From assembly GCF_900187425.1 (NCBI RefSeq), contig NZ_FYDJ01000016.1, positions 1 to 64,000 on the forward strand: a stretch of DNA of 64,000 bases, in the 5' to 3' direction. Shown here piece after piece: positions 51,181-60,242 of this stretch. The notes below the pieces were generated by a model. The model had not been told where the DNA came from, did not search any database, and saw only the letters and a program-made list of their open reading frames with translations. The stretch comes from Pseudomonas sp. Irchel s3h14. GTDB taxonomy: Bacteria; Pseudomonadota; Gammaproteobacteria; Pseudomonadales; Pseudomonadaceae. A program made the position numbers and the translations under genes. The stretch's first letter is position 1. The number at the start of each line of letters is the position of its first letter.

Positions 51181-52197
51181 ATGCTGGTCTTACGCCCAGT
51201 CGAGTTAACCGACCTGCCCCAGTTGCAGCAACTGGCGCGCGAAAGTCTGATAGGCGTCACGTCCTTGCCGGACGACACCGAATGCCTGCGCGAGAAGATT
51301 CTCGACTCCTGCGCCTCATTCGAAAAAGACGTTGAGGGTCATGGCCCGGAGAACTACTTCTTCGTGCTGGAAGATCTGACCCGAGAGCGCTTGGTCGGCT
51401 GCTCGGAGATCCTTGCCACCGCCGGTTTCAGCGAGCCGTTCTACAGCCTGCGCAACCGGCACTTCACCAGCGCCTCGCGGGAGCTGAACATCGAGCACGG
51501 CGTACCCGCGTTGTCGTTGTGCCACGACCTCAGCGGCCATACCTTGCTGCGGGGTTTTCATATTGACGCAGCGCTGGTGCGGACACGGTTCTCTGAACTG
51601 CTGTCCCGGGCGCGGCTATTGTTCATCGCCGCCCACTCGCAGCGCTTTTCGGAAGCCGTCATCACCGAAATCGTCGGCTTCAGCAGCGATGAAGGGCACT
51701 CGCCGTTCTGGGATGCGGTGGGCAAGCATTTCTTCGACCTGCCCTACGCCGAAGCCGAGCGACTTTGCGGCCTGGAAAGCCGAACCTTCCTCGCCGAACT
51801 GATGCCGCAATACCCGATCTACGTGCCGATGCTGCCCAAGGCGGCGCAGGACTGCATCGGCCGTATCCACCCCGATGGCCAGGAGGCCTTCGATATCCTC
51901 GAGCGCGAAGGCTTCGAAACCAACAGCTACATCGACCTGTTCGACGGCGGTCCGACGTTGTATGCGCGCACTCCCGGCATCCGCTCTATCGCCCAGAGCC
52001 AGACCGGCACGGCAAAACCGGGTGCGTCCATCGATGCCCTTGGCAGCTATCTGGTGAGCAACGATTCGCTGAAGGACTATCGCGCCATCGTCGCCGATCT
52101 GGATTACCAGGCTGGGCAACCTGTGGGGTTGAGCGCCGAGATGTGCGCCGCCCTGAACGTCACCGAAGGCAGCCCGATCCGGCTGATCGCCCTGTGA
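51181..52197 (+). CDS. Arginine N-succinyltransferase subunit (AruF/AstA-like)
   Basis: A 338-residue acyltransferase of the AstA fold. MLVLRPVELTDLPQLQQLAR at the N-terminus, then FSSDEGHSPFWDAVGKHFF near 165 and FLAELMPQYPIYVPML near 190 are AST signatures. It transfers succinyl from succinyl-CoA to the alpha-amino group of arginine or ornithine in the AST pathway. In P. aeruginosa the genes aruF and aruG are next to aruC, aruD, aruB and aruE, none of which is here, so this pair is probably a second copy with its own substrate. It follows the permease by 119 bases. Confidence 0.82.
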   Translation: MLVLRPVELTDLPQLQQLARESLIGVTSLPDDTECLREKILDSCASFEKDVEGHGPENYFFVLEDLTRERLVGCSEILATAGFSEPFYSLRNRHFTSASRELNIEHGVPALSLCHDLSGHTLLRGFHIDAALVRTRFSELLSRARLLFIAAHSQRFSEAVITEIVGFSSDEGHSPFWDAVGKHFFDLPYAEAERLCGLESRTFLAELMPQYPIYVPMLPKAAQDCIGRIHPDGQEAFDILEREGFETNSYIDLFDGGPTLYARTPGIRSIAQSQTGTAKPGASIDALGSYLVSNDSLKDYRAIVADLDYQAGQPVGLSAEMCAALNVTEGSPIRLIAL

Positions 52198-52258
52198 GCA
52201 TCACCCGGCCCCGTGCCCAACGACAGCGCCCGAGCAGGCGTGCAGAAGGAGTTGCATC

Positions 52259-53293
52259 ATGATTGTCCGCCCGGTTCGCGTAACCGACCTGCCCGCCTTG
52301 CTGAATCTGGTGCACCAGGCTGGCCCCGGTTTCACCACCCTGCCGGCCAACGAGGAACGCCTGACCCACCGGGTACGCTGGGCCCAACGAACCTTCGCTG
52401 AACAGGTCGAACGCGCCGATGCCGATTACCTCTTCGTACTCGAAGACGACGATCAGCAGTTGGTGGGCGTCAGTGCCCTGGTGGGTGCCGTGGGCCTGCG
52501 CGAGCCCTGGTACAACTATCGGGTCGGGCTCACGGTCAGTTCGTCACCGGACCTGGGTATCCAGCGACAGATTCCGACGTTGTTCCTGAACAATGAAATG
52601 ACCGGCCAATCGGAGATTTGCTCGCTGTTTCTGCGACCCGATCAACGCCAGGGCAGTAACGGTCGATTGCTGTCGTTGGGGCGTTTGTTGTTTGTTGCCG
52701 AGTTTCCGCACCTGTTCGGCGACAAACTCATCGCCGAACTGCGTGGCAGTGCCGACGAACAAGGCTGTTCACCGTTCTGGGACAGCCTGGGCCGGCACTT
52801 CTTCAAGATGGATTTCAGCCACGCCGATCACTTGTCGGGCCTGGGCAGCAAGTCGTTCATCGCTGAACTGATGCCACGCCAACCGCTCTACACCTGCCTG
52901 CTCACCGAACAGGCCCAGGCCGTGATCGGCAAGGCGCACCCGAACACGGAACCGGCACTGAAAATCCTCACCGCCGAAGGGTTTGCCCATAAGGGTTACA
53001 TCGACATCTTCGACGCCGGCCCGGTGATCGAAGCCCCGATCTCGAATATCCGCACCGTGCGCGACAGCCAACCGCTGCTGCTGGCCATCGGCACACCCGA
53101 CGAGCAGGCCCCGGTGTGGCTGATCCACAACCGTCGCCTGGAAAACTGCCGCATCACCGCCGCCCAGGCCAGGCAAGTGGGCAACAGCCTGATTGTCGAC
53201 CGCCTCACCGCCAAACGCCTGCAACTGCAACCCGGCAACTCGGTACGCGCCGTGCTGCTGCTCAATCAACAACAGCAGTCGGTGGCGGCGTGA
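52259..53293 (+). CDS. Arginine N-succinyltransferase subunit (AruG/AstA-like)
   Basis: A 344-residue partner of the preceding gene with the same fold: MIVRPVRVTDLPALLNLV, DEQGCSPFWDSLGRHFFKM near 160, SFIAELMPRQPLYTCLL near 200. The two proteins differ throughout, as AruF and AruG do, and should form the heteromeric enzyme. The 61-base gap between them and the good AAGGAG before this start support an operon. Nothing shows which acyl acceptor is used; arginine, ornithine or an amine derived from the upstream pathway are all possible. Confidence 0.82.
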   Translation: MIVRPVRVTDLPALLNLVHQAGPGFTTLPANEERLTHRVRWAQRTFAEQVERADADYLFVLEDDDQQLVGVSALVGAVGLREPWYNYRVGLTVSSSPDLGIQRQIPTLFLNNEMTGQSEICSLFLRPDQRQGSNGRLLSLGRLLFVAEFPHLFGDKLIAELRGSADEQGCSPFWDSLGRHFFKMDFSHADHLSGLGSKSFIAELMPRQPLYTCLLTEQAQAVIGKAHPNTEPALKILTAEGFAHKGYIDIFDAGPVIEAPISNIRTVRDSQPLLLAIGTPDEQAPVWLIHNRRLENCRITAAQARQVGNSLIVDRLTAKRLQLQPGNSVRAVLLLNQQQQSVAA

Positions 53294-53423
53294 CCGACGG
53301 TGGTCCATCCGCCTCTGCAAATTCGTCATCATCCTTCCTCCGCTCGCGTGATAGCCTTTTGTTCCTTCGGCGTTGACACTTTTGCTCAAGCCCTTCCATT
53401 CCCATTGCAGTGGTGGAACTCAT

Positions 53424-54293
53424 ATGTCCAGGCTTTCTCATCAAGATTTGCGCCGTAACTTTCGCGAGCTGTTCGCTTCCAACGCCTGCTACCACACGGC
53501 GTCGGTCTTCGATCCGATGTCGGCCCGCATTGCCGCTGACCTGGGTTTTGAAGTGGGGATCCTGGGCGGTTCAGTCGCATCGTTGCAGGTACTGGGTGCG
53601 CCTGACTTCGCCCTGATCACCCTCAGCGAGTTTGCCGAGCAGGCCACTCGCATTGGCCGTGTTGCCCAACTGCCGGTCATCGCCGACGCCGACCACGGCT
53701 ACGGCAACGCGCTCAACGTCATGCGCACCATCGTCGAACTCGAACGCGCCGGTGTGGCCGCCCTGACCATCGAAGATACGCTGCTGCCCGCCCAGTTCGG
53801 CCGCAAGTCCACCGACCTGATCGGGGTGGCGGAAGGCGTCGGCAAGATTCGTGCGGCGCTGGAAGCACGGGTCGACTCGGAAATGGCAATCATCGCCCGC
53901 ACCAACGCCGGGATTCTGCCGGTGCAGGAAGTCATCAGCCGTACCTGTCATTACCAGCAGGCCGGTGCGGACGGGATTTGCATGGTGGGCGTGCGGGACT
54001 TCGACCACCTCGAACAAATCGCCGAGCACCTGAGCGTACCGCTGATGCTGGTCACCTACGGCAACCCGCTGCTGCGCGACGATAAACGCCTGGCCGAGCT
54101 GGGGGTGCGGGTGACCATCGACGGCCATGGTGCCTACTTCGCCGCGATCAAGGCCACGTATGACAGCCTGCGAGAACAACGGCAGATCTTTACTCAGGCG
54201 TCGGACCTAAGCGCTACCGAATTGACTCATACCTATACGCAGCCTGAGGAATACATCCGTTGGGCGGAAGAGTTTATGAGCGTTAAGGAGTAA
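53424..54293 (+). CDS. Oxaloacetate decarboxylase (isocitrate lyase/PEP mutase family)
   Basis: A 289-residue TIM-barrel enzyme. RNFRELFASNACYHTASVFD-like N-terminus, then DPMSARIAADLGFEVGILGGS, the metal site IADADHGYGNALN near 85 and TIEDTLLPAQFG near 115. It is close to P. aeruginosa PA4872, shown to be an oxaloacetate decarboxylase of this superfamily. The expected reaction is oxaloacetate to pyruvate and CO2. The start at 53424 matches PA4872. It lies 130 bases after the succinyltransferase pair and may use the carbon released by it, but that is inference. Confidence 0.88.
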   Translation: MSRLSHQDLRRNFRELFASNACYHTASVFDPMSARIAADLGFEVGILGGSVASLQVLGAPDFALITLSEFAEQATRIGRVAQLPVIADADHGYGNALNVMRTIVELERAGVAALTIEDTLLPAQFGRKSTDLIGVAEGVGKIRAALEARVDSEMAIIARTNAGILPVQEVISRTCHYQQAGADGICMVGVRDFDHLEQIAEHLSVPLMLVTYGNPLLRDDKRLAELGVRVTIDGHGAYFAAIKATYDSLREQRQIFTQASDLSATELTHTYTQPEEYIRWAEEFMSVKE

Positions 54294-54358
54294 CTACAGC
54301 GAGATTGTTTACCGGTGGCGACGGAGCTTAACTCCCTCGCCACAGAACTACTCGCCTG

Positions 54359-54661
54359 TCAGGCCGGAGTCTTGAACTCCACCTCCCGCTGCAACGCCCG
54401 CGCCTGAACCACATTCAGCATCGCGCAGCCTTCGCGCATCAGCAGATGAACCGCCCGGGTAACGCGCGTCAGATCGCAATCGGAAATGTCTTTGAGGTTC
54501 AGGCTGGACAAGGTGTCCGCCAGATCGCGAACCACGGTGAAGCGATGTGCAGCACAAGCGGCGATGTCGCTGAGTTCTTCGTGGGTGTTGATGAAGAGCA
54601 CCGGGGTTTCGGCGTCGTAGGTGTCGATGGGGAGGTAACGAGGCATGACTTGGTCGAACAT
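54359..54661 (-). CDS. Hypothetical protein (Pseudomonas-restricted)
   Basis: A 100-residue soluble protein, MFDQVMPRYLPIDTYDAET..., with no recognisable domain. Helical, with an acidic N-terminal half (HEELSDIAACAAHR, DLADTLSSLNL) and a C-terminal MREGCAMLNVVQARALQ segment. AGGAGA lies nine bases before the start. From its style it belongs to the small Pseudomonas-specific proteins; no function is proposed. It is followed closely by nothing on its strand and preceded by a repeat. Confidence 0.65.
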   Translation of the reverse strand: MFDQVMPRYLPIDTYDAETPVLFINTHEELSDIAACAAHRFTVVRDLADTLSSLNLKDISDCDLTRVTRAVHLLMREGCAMLNVVQARALQREVEFKTPA

Positions 54662-54814
54662 GGAAACATCTCCTGATAAATAAGGATTCCTGGGATTCGA
54701 CCGGCCAAAATCGTCGCGGGATTGACCGCGAGCCGGGATCATAAAGGGCCAACTTGCAGCACTGCAACGAGCAGTTCTGTGGGAAACGTCTTGGAAAGTT
54801 GTGCGCCACAAGTT

Positions 54815-54926
54815 GATCGTTCCCACGCTCTGCGTGGGAATGCAGCCCGGGACGCTCCGCGTCCCTTCCGAAGCCGAACGCAGAGCGTCCGTAGAGGCAT
54901 TCCCACGCGGGAGCGTGGGAACGATC
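54815..54926. repeat. GATCGTTCCCACGC palindromic element, copy 8
   Basis: Full-length 112-bp copy with GATC termini; its right outer arm reads CCCACGCGGGAGCGTGGG, one base longer than others. It lies between the hypothetical gene and the peptidase. Confidence 0.88.
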
Positions 54927-54937
54927 AGCGGTGATGA

Positions 54938-56179
54938 TTAGTGCTTAGCCAACTCCATAATCATCCGCGACAACAAGTAAATCCGCGGCGCCACACTCTC
55001 AACCTCCGCGTACTCCTCCGGCGTATGAATATTCCCGCCAACAATCCCGAATCCATCCAGCGTCGGTGTGCCCACACCCGCGGACAAACTCGCATCCGCC
55101 GCCCCACCACTGCCCTCTTCCGTCAACTTACGGCCAATCTCCCCGTAAACCCCCTGAGCCATGGCCATCAACCGATCGGATTCCGGCGTTTGCGGCATCG
55201 GCGGCAATCCGCGCTGAAGTGTGGTGGTGACTTCTGTGTCAGCAATCAGCTTGTCTTTCGAAACCCGCGCCAGGTCCTTCTCGATCCGGTCAAACTCTTC
55301 CGGCACCGCCGCCCGCACGTCTGCCTTGGCGGTGGCTTGATCCGGAATGACGTTGGTGCGGTCGCCGGCCTTGAGCACGGTGAAGTTGATGGTGGTTTTC
55401 TTCTCGGCGTCGCCCAGTTTGCCGAGCTGCAAAATCTGGTGCGCCGCTTCCATGGCGGCGTTGCGTCCCAGCTCCGGCGCGACACCGGCATGAGCGGCCT
55501 TGCCCTTGACCTCGACCACGGCGGTGGCACTGCCTTTGCGCCACACCACCAGACCATCCGCCGGGCGGCCGGGTTCGAGGTTGAGGGTGACGTCGTGGGC
55601 CTTGGCGGTTTTCTTGATCAGGTCGGTGGCGATGTCCGAGCCGGTTTCTTCGCTGGCGTCGAGCAGGAAGGTGATTTGCGCGTAGTTCTTGAAGTCGAGG
55701 TTTTTCAGGACTTTGAGCGCGTAGATCCCGGCAACGATGCCGCCCTTGTCATCCATCACGCCCGGCCCGTAGGCGCGGCCGTCCTTGATGTGGAACGGAC
55801 GCTCGGCGGCCGAACCTTCCTTGAAGACGGTGTCCATGTGCGCCATCAGCAAGATCTTTGCCTTGCCGGTGCCTTTCAGGGTCGCGATCACATGGCTGCT
55901 TTTGTCCGGGGTATTGGGCACCCGTTCGATGGTCGCGCCGAGTTTTTTCAGTTCGTCGATGGCGATGTCACTGACTTTCGTCAGGCCCGGTTCATAGCCG
56001 GAACCGGAGTCGATGTTCACCAAACGTTCGAGTAACTTCAGGGCTTCGTCCTTGTACTGTTCGGAATCGGCGAGGACTTGTTTGTGCGGTTCGGCGGAAA
56101 CTGCGGGAGCGAAAACGCCGAGGGCGAGGGTCAGGCCAAGGCTGGTGGCCAGCAGGGAGCGAGGGCGGTTGAACGTCAT
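54938..56179 (-). CDS. M20 peptidase, glutamate carboxypeptidase type
   Basis: A 413-residue secreted zinc peptidase. Signal peptide MTFNRPRSLLATSLGLTLAL...VSA (cleaved near 29). Zinc ligands and neighbours: LLMAHMDTV near 115 (His, Asp), GPGVMDDKGGIVAG near 145 (Asp), LLDASEETGS near 177 (Glu pair), and the C-terminal GGNIHTPEE (His). The dimerisation domain (about 215-325) is present. It resembles Pseudomonas carboxypeptidase G2, which removes C-terminal glutamate from folates. The start at 56179 gives a proper signal peptide; the longer frame is repeat sequence. Confidence 0.88.
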   Translation of the reverse strand: MTFNRPRSLLATSLGLTLALGVFAPAVSAEPHKQVLADSEQYKDEALKLLERLVNIDSGSGYEPGLTKVSDIAIDELKKLGATIERVPNTPDKSSHVIATLKGTGKAKILLMAHMDTVFKEGSAAERPFHIKDGRAYGPGVMDDKGGIVAGIYALKVLKNLDFKNYAQITFLLDASEETGSDIATDLIKKTAKAHDVTLNLEPGRPADGLVVWRKGSATAVVEVKGKAAHAGVAPELGRNAAMEAAHQILQLGKLGDAEKKTTINFTVLKAGDRTNVIPDQATAKADVRAAVPEEFDRIEKDLARVSKDKLIADTEVTTTLQRGLPPMPQTPESDRLMAMAQGVYGEIGRKLTEEGSGGAADASLSAGVGTPTLDGFGIVGGNIHTPEEYAEVESVAPRIYLLSRMIMELAKH

Positions 56180-56273
56180 GAATCGATCCTTGTTTCGTGT
56201 CGGGGGTGAAAAACACCCTACCTGACTACGGCGCAAGGCTCTAGACCGAATGCGACACTTGAAACGCCAAGAG

Positions 56274-56325
56274 CGGACGCGGAGCGTCCATGGCTGCATT
56301 CCCACGCAGGAGCGTGGGAACGATC
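56274..56325. repeat. GATCGTTCCCACGC palindromic element, right half only (copy 9)
   Basis: Only the inner GGACGCGGAGCGTCC and right outer arm GCATTCCCACGC...GCGTGGGAACGATC are present. The left half is missing, and the sequence shares the CAGGAGCGTGGG-type insertion of copy 8. It abuts the end of the diguanylate cyclase gene. Confidence 0.8.
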
Positions 56326-56330
56326 ACGTT

Positions 56331-57404
56331 TCACACCGAATCAAGTATTTCGTGATGCGATCTGCCATCGCCGCAACAGATGACGCGGTTGCGGCCGGTG
56401 GCTTTGGCTTCGTAGAGCGCCAGGTCGGCGTCGTTGAGCCACTGGGTCGCGTCGGTGTGTGCCGGGTTGAAGGCGGCCAGGCCGATGCTCAGGCTGACTG
56501 TCAGCGCCGGGCTCTGCTCGTAGCCCAAGGTGACGAAGCGATCACGCAGGGCATCCATGGCGGCTGCAGCGCTCGTGAGCGGAAGGTCCGGGAGGATCAC
56601 GCAGAACTCGTCGCCACCGTAGCGCCCGGCAACATCCGCCGCGCGCAGGTTCTGCTTGAGCATTTTGCTCAACTGACGCAGCACGATGTCCCCGGCAACG
56701 TGGCCGTAGGTGTCGTTGATAGATTTGAAATGGTCGATGTCGATCAGCGCAATCGCCCCGCCCTGCTGCTGACGTTTGCAACGCTGGAATTCGACCTCCA
56801 GTTGATCCTTCCAGGCGCCGTGGTTCAGCAGGCCGGTGAGGCTGTCGGTGCGGCTCAGGGCCAGCAGTTCACGCTTTTGTCGGCCGAGGGTGTGGGCCTG
56901 GCGGAAGCAGATCCAGCCCAATGCCAGCGGATACAAACACATCAAGGGCAAACAGGCATACATCTGCAGTTGGCTGGTTTTCGGGATGAAGGCGGGGGAG
57001 AAAATCAGCAGTCCGACGCCCATCCCGAGAATCTGCGCCACGGTTCCCGCCAACAGGAAACGTAAGCCGCCAATGGCCACATTGTTCATCGCCATCATGG
57101 CCAGGGTCGTCGCACCGGGCAGCGGATTGAAATGCATGGCGGCGACCCAAAAGCCGCCGAGAAAGGCGTCCACCAGCAGGTTGCGGTGTTCGGCGTGATA
57201 AGGCACTGGCGCGCGGCGCGCCCATTGATAAGCCAGGTGCGGCCAGACTACGGCGTTGAGCAGCATCACCACCCAGACCCACGGTGCAGGGTTGAGTGGA
57301 TACATCGCTGCGCTCACGAGCAACAGCCCCAAAGCCAGACCCAGGGTTCGCGATGTATAGAGCCTCCTGGCCAGTGAAAGTCCTTTTCCTCCCGTTTTTT
57401 CCAT
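56331..57404 (-). CDS. Diguanylate cyclase with MASE2 membrane sensor (AdrA/DgcC-like)
   Basis: A 357-residue membrane protein. Residues 15-150 form a MASE2 sensor of several helices (RRLYTSRTLGLALGL, PHLAYQWARRAPVPYHAEHRN, MHFNPLPGATTLAMM). The GGDEF domain (about 185-345) carries an intact active site RYGGDEFCVIL, preceded by DIDHFKSINDTYGH. It should make cyclic di-GMP. AdrA (DgcC) of E. coli has the same architecture. No RxxD inhibitory site is evident upstream of GGDEF. The start at 57404 gives MEKTGGKGLSLARR. Confidence 0.9.
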   Translation of the reverse strand: MEKTGGKGLSLARRLYTSRTLGLALGLLLVSAAMYPLNPAPWVWVVMLLNAVVWPHLAYQWARRAPVPYHAEHRNLLVDAFLGGFWVAAMHFNPLPGATTLAMMAMNNVAIGGLRFLLAGTVAQILGMGVGLLIFSPAFIPKTSQLQMYACLPLMCLYPLALGWICFRQAHTLGRQKRELLALSRTDSLTGLLNHGAWKDQLEVEFQRCKRQQQGGAIALIDIDHFKSINDTYGHVAGDIVLRQLSKMLKQNLRAADVAGRYGGDEFCVILPDLPLTSAAAAMDALRDRFVTLGYEQSPALTVSLSIGLAAFNPAHTDATQWLNDADLALYEAKATGRNRVICCGDGRSHHEILDSV

Positions 57405-57801
57405 AGAGGCCTCTGCGCCACTGCACGGAACCTGAAAACACAAGGGTTTCAAGTGTGGTGAGAGTCTATCAGGGCAACGGCAAATAGCCATCACCGGCTG
57501 GCGGTCTGAATACCAAGGCATAGCCATGAGGCGAGCGCCCAATGTTTGGCTATACATGAAAGGAGGGTTCGATCAATAACGATAAAAAAGGAGGCCCATG
57601 CATAATGCCGATCAGTTAGCCAAAACGCGATCCGTAGCAGCTGGCGAAGCCTGCGTTCGGCTGCGCAGCAGTCGTGAAATCAGACGATGCGGTGTTTCAG
57701 GAAGACTGCAAACTCAGGTTTTACGACTGCTGCGCAGCCGAACGCAGGCTTCGCCAGCTGCTACGGATTGTGTCGTTCCTTAACTGATCGGTATTAGGCC
57801 C
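57405..57801. other. Intergenic region with a long GTAGCAGCTG palindrome
   Basis: This 397-base gap holds the cyclase promoter (left), an AT-containing segment near 57560-57600, and the long inverted repeat at 57631-57768. No gene is supported. The plus-strand frame 57598-57783 lies mostly within the repeat. Confidence 0.5.
57631..57768. repeat. GTAGCAGCTGGCGAAGCCTGCGTTCGG inverted repeat, copy 1
   Basis: Arms TCCGTAGCAGCTGGCGAAGC... (from 57631) and its complement (to 57768), each about 40 bases and nearly perfect, surround a central segment containing AAATCAGACGATGCGGTGTTTCAGG. Same family at 59976 and 61642. Confidence 0.88.
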
Positions 57802-58989
57802 ATGCAGACCTTTCAAGTGTTGATCATCGGCAGCGGATTTGGCGGCCAGTGCGCGGCGATCAATTTGCTCAAGGCAGGCATCGACGATTTCCGCCTGCTG
57901 GAACGCCGGGACTTTTTCGGCGGTACCGGTGCCAAAACACCTACCCTGGTGCCGCGGTCGACGTGCCCTCGCCGCTCTATTCGCTGCCCTTCGCGCCCTA
58001 CCGCTGGACGCAAATGTTCGCCGAACAGACCGAACTGCACCACTACACCCAGTACGTGGTGGAGCACTTCGGCCTGCGAGACAATTCCAACCATTGCCCC
58101 GGATGTCGAGCATTTGCATGTGTTCCAGCGCACGCCTCACTGGGTATTGCCTCGTGCCGACCGTGCCTTTGGGCCATTCCAGCGTTGGTTACTGGGGCTC
58201 AAACCGGCCTACAAACTGTTGCGCTGGATGATCTACTGGCAGTTTGAAACCCGGGTGATTGCCTTCAAGTATTCGAAACCAGCGATCCGCTTGGTCCAGC
58301 AACACGCCCTGCGCTTTCTCAAACGGCAAGTGCCCGACCCCCAATTACGGCAAAAACTGACACCCGACTACGTCATCGGCTGCAAACGGGTGATCATCTC
58401 AAGCACCCTGTACCCGGCGCTGGGCCGCAGTAACGTGAGCCTGCACAGCCGCGAGCAAGGCATCGCCGCCATCGATGAAACCGGCATCGTCACCCGGGAC
58501 GGCCAACACATCGACCTGGACCTGATCGTCTGGTCCACCGGTTACGACGCCACCGACGGGGTGATTTCTTACCCGGTCACCGGCAAAAACGGCACACAAC
58601 TCAAAGATTTCTGGGCCCGGTACCCGCGGGCCTATCTCGGCACCAGCCTGCCGGACTTCCCCAACCTGTTTATCGTCACCGGTCCCAACACGGGCATCGG
58701 CCACACCTCGGCGCTGTTCATCATCGAGTCTCAGATGAACTACATTCTGGATTGCATCCGCACGTTAAAAGAACACGGTTTGCGCAGCATCGAAGTACGC
58801 CCCGAAGCAGAACGTACCTACACTGAAATGATCCACCGGGAGATGGAACGCACGGTATGGAAGTCCGGGGGCTGCCACAGTTGGTATCAAAGCAAGAGCG
58901 GTCATGTGATTGCGATGTTTCCGGGGTTCAGTTTCAGCTATCACCGGTTGACCAGGGCGCTGAAACCCGCTGATCACATTCTGTCCTGA
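57802..58989 (+). pseudogene. Flavin-containing Baeyer-Villiger-type monooxygenase, internally deleted
   Basis: An open frame of 395 residues covering a decayed FMO of normally about 500. The N-terminus has an intact FAD motif (IIGSGFGGQCAAINLLKAG, RRDFFGGT). A missing base near 57928 (expected GGTACCTGGTGCC) throws the next ~50 codons out of frame; the true frame there reads QNTYPGAAVDVPSPLYSLPF. Near 58078-58086 the original frame returns at ETIPTIAPDVEHLHVFQRTPHWV, and roughly 100 residues including the NADPH-binding GxGxxA motif are gone. The C-terminal half is well preserved. The enzyme cannot be functional as written. The neighbouring hydrolase is intact. Confidence 0.82.
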
Positions 58990-59011
58990 TCACGTAAAAG
59001 GAAGATGCCTG

Positions 59012-59953
59012 ATGCTTTTGTTGGTTGTCGCAATCGCAGTTTTCGTGGCCTGGAGCTGGTTGAGTTACCCGGCCATCGGTCATTGGCTCTATGCCTTGAA
59101 CATGTCGATAGAGGCCAAGCTGTATGGACTGCACAAAATTGTCGTGCCTATCGCCGAAATGACCGTCTCGACCTGGCAAGGCGGGCCGTACGAAGCGTCC
59201 AGCAGCGTGCTGATGCTCCATGGCTACAGCGCCGACAAGAACATCTGGCTGCGCTTTGCCCGGCACTTTGTCGGCAACTATCGGGTGATCATCCCCGACA
59301 TCGCCGGCCATGGCGAAACCGGCTTCAAGGCGGGCGGCGGCTACGACATTCCCTTGCAGGCCAAGCGGATGATCCAGTTGCTCGATGTCTGCGGCGTCGA
59401 GAAAGTCCACGTGATCGGCAACTCGATGGGCGGCTACATGGCAGCGTGGCTGGCGGCCACGTACCCGGATCGCATTGTTTCGTTGGCTCTGATCGACCCC
59501 GCGGGTGTCACCGCCCCCGAAGCCAGCGACCTGGAGCGGCATTTGGCCAAGGGCCACAACCCGTTCCTGATTCATTCACGGGAAGAATTCCAGCGCTTCT
59601 ATGCCATGACCATGGCCGAACCGCCGTGGGTACCCAAGGTGGTGCTGGACGCCATCGCTCAGCGCTATGAACAGCAACGCGAGGAGCTGGAAGAAATGTT
59701 CAGGGACTTGCGCGCCAGCCCGCCGATGGAGCCAAAACTGCCCGACATCAAGTGCCAGGCGCTGTTGCTGTGGGGCCACAAGGACCGCTTGATCGATGTC
59801 AGCAGCGTGGCGATCTGGAGCAAAGGCATCGCCGATCTGCGAGTGGAAGTCTGGGACCACACCGGCCATATGCCGATGGTGGAACAACCGACGAACACGG
59901 CGCGGCTGTATCGGGAATTTTTGGCATCGCTGCGTTCTGAACTTCCTGTGTAG
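59012..59953 (+). CDS. Membrane-anchored alpha/beta hydrolase
   Basis: A 313-residue hydrolase with an N-terminal membrane anchor (LLLVVAIAVFVAWSWL). Motifs: LMLHGYSADKN near 68, nucleophile Ser in VIGNSMGGYMAAWLA near 138, Asp in LLWGHKDRLID near 258 and His in DHTGHMPM near 290. It is placed 22 bases after the monooxygenase remnant. In P. fluorescens esterases are paired with Baeyer-Villiger enzymes that make lactones or esters, so this probably once hydrolysed the product. AAAGGAAG lies upstream of the ATG. Confidence 0.86.
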   Translation: MLLLVVAIAVFVAWSWLSYPAIGHWLYALNMSIEAKLYGLHKIVVPIAEMTVSTWQGGPYEASSSVLMLHGYSADKNIWLRFARHFVGNYRVIIPDIAGHGETGFKAGGGYDIPLQAKRMIQLLDVCGVEKVHVIGNSMGGYMAAWLAATYPDRIVSLALIDPAGVTAPEASDLERHLAKGHNPFLIHSREEFQRFYAMTMAEPPWVPKVVLDAIAQRYEQQREELEEMFRDLRASPPMEPKLPDIKCQALLLWGHKDRLIDVSSVAIWSKGIADLRVEVWDHTGHMPMVEQPTNTARLYREFLASLRSELPV

Positions 59954-59975
59954 CAGCTGCCAGACACCGCGCCCC

Positions 59976-60121
59976 TGTAGCAGCTGCCGAGCCTGCGAGG
60001 CTGCGTTCGGCTGCGAAGCAGTCGTGAAATCAGCCACTGCGGTGTGTCAGAAGGAACGTGCATACAGGGTTTGCGACTGCTCCGCAGCCGAACGCAGCCT
60101 CGCAGGCTCGGCAGCTGCTAC
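59976..60121. repeat. GTAGCAGCTGCCGAGCCTGCGAGGCTGCGTTCGG inverted repeat, copy 2
   Basis: Inverted arms of about 40-45 bases with a central CGTGAAATCAGCCACTGCGGTGTG-type segment. Additional fragments (GTAGCAGCTGCCAG at 59951, AAGCTGCTACAA at 60121) are stacked at both ends. It fills most of the gap between the hydrolase and hglS. Confidence 0.85.
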
Positions 60122-60242
60122 AAGCTGCTACAACCAGCAGTCCTTTGCAGAATGAAGTTCGTAAGATTCTTCGTTTGTCGGCGCCGCGCAAGGCTGCGAT
60201 CTTTTCCCGCATCCTCTACATCACCGCATCAGGAATTCTTTC

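Noticed and set aside
56221..56330. N-terminal extension of the M20 peptidase into upstream DNA
   Set aside because: The extension translates the dispersed GATC palindromic element; the signal peptide start at 56179 is correct.
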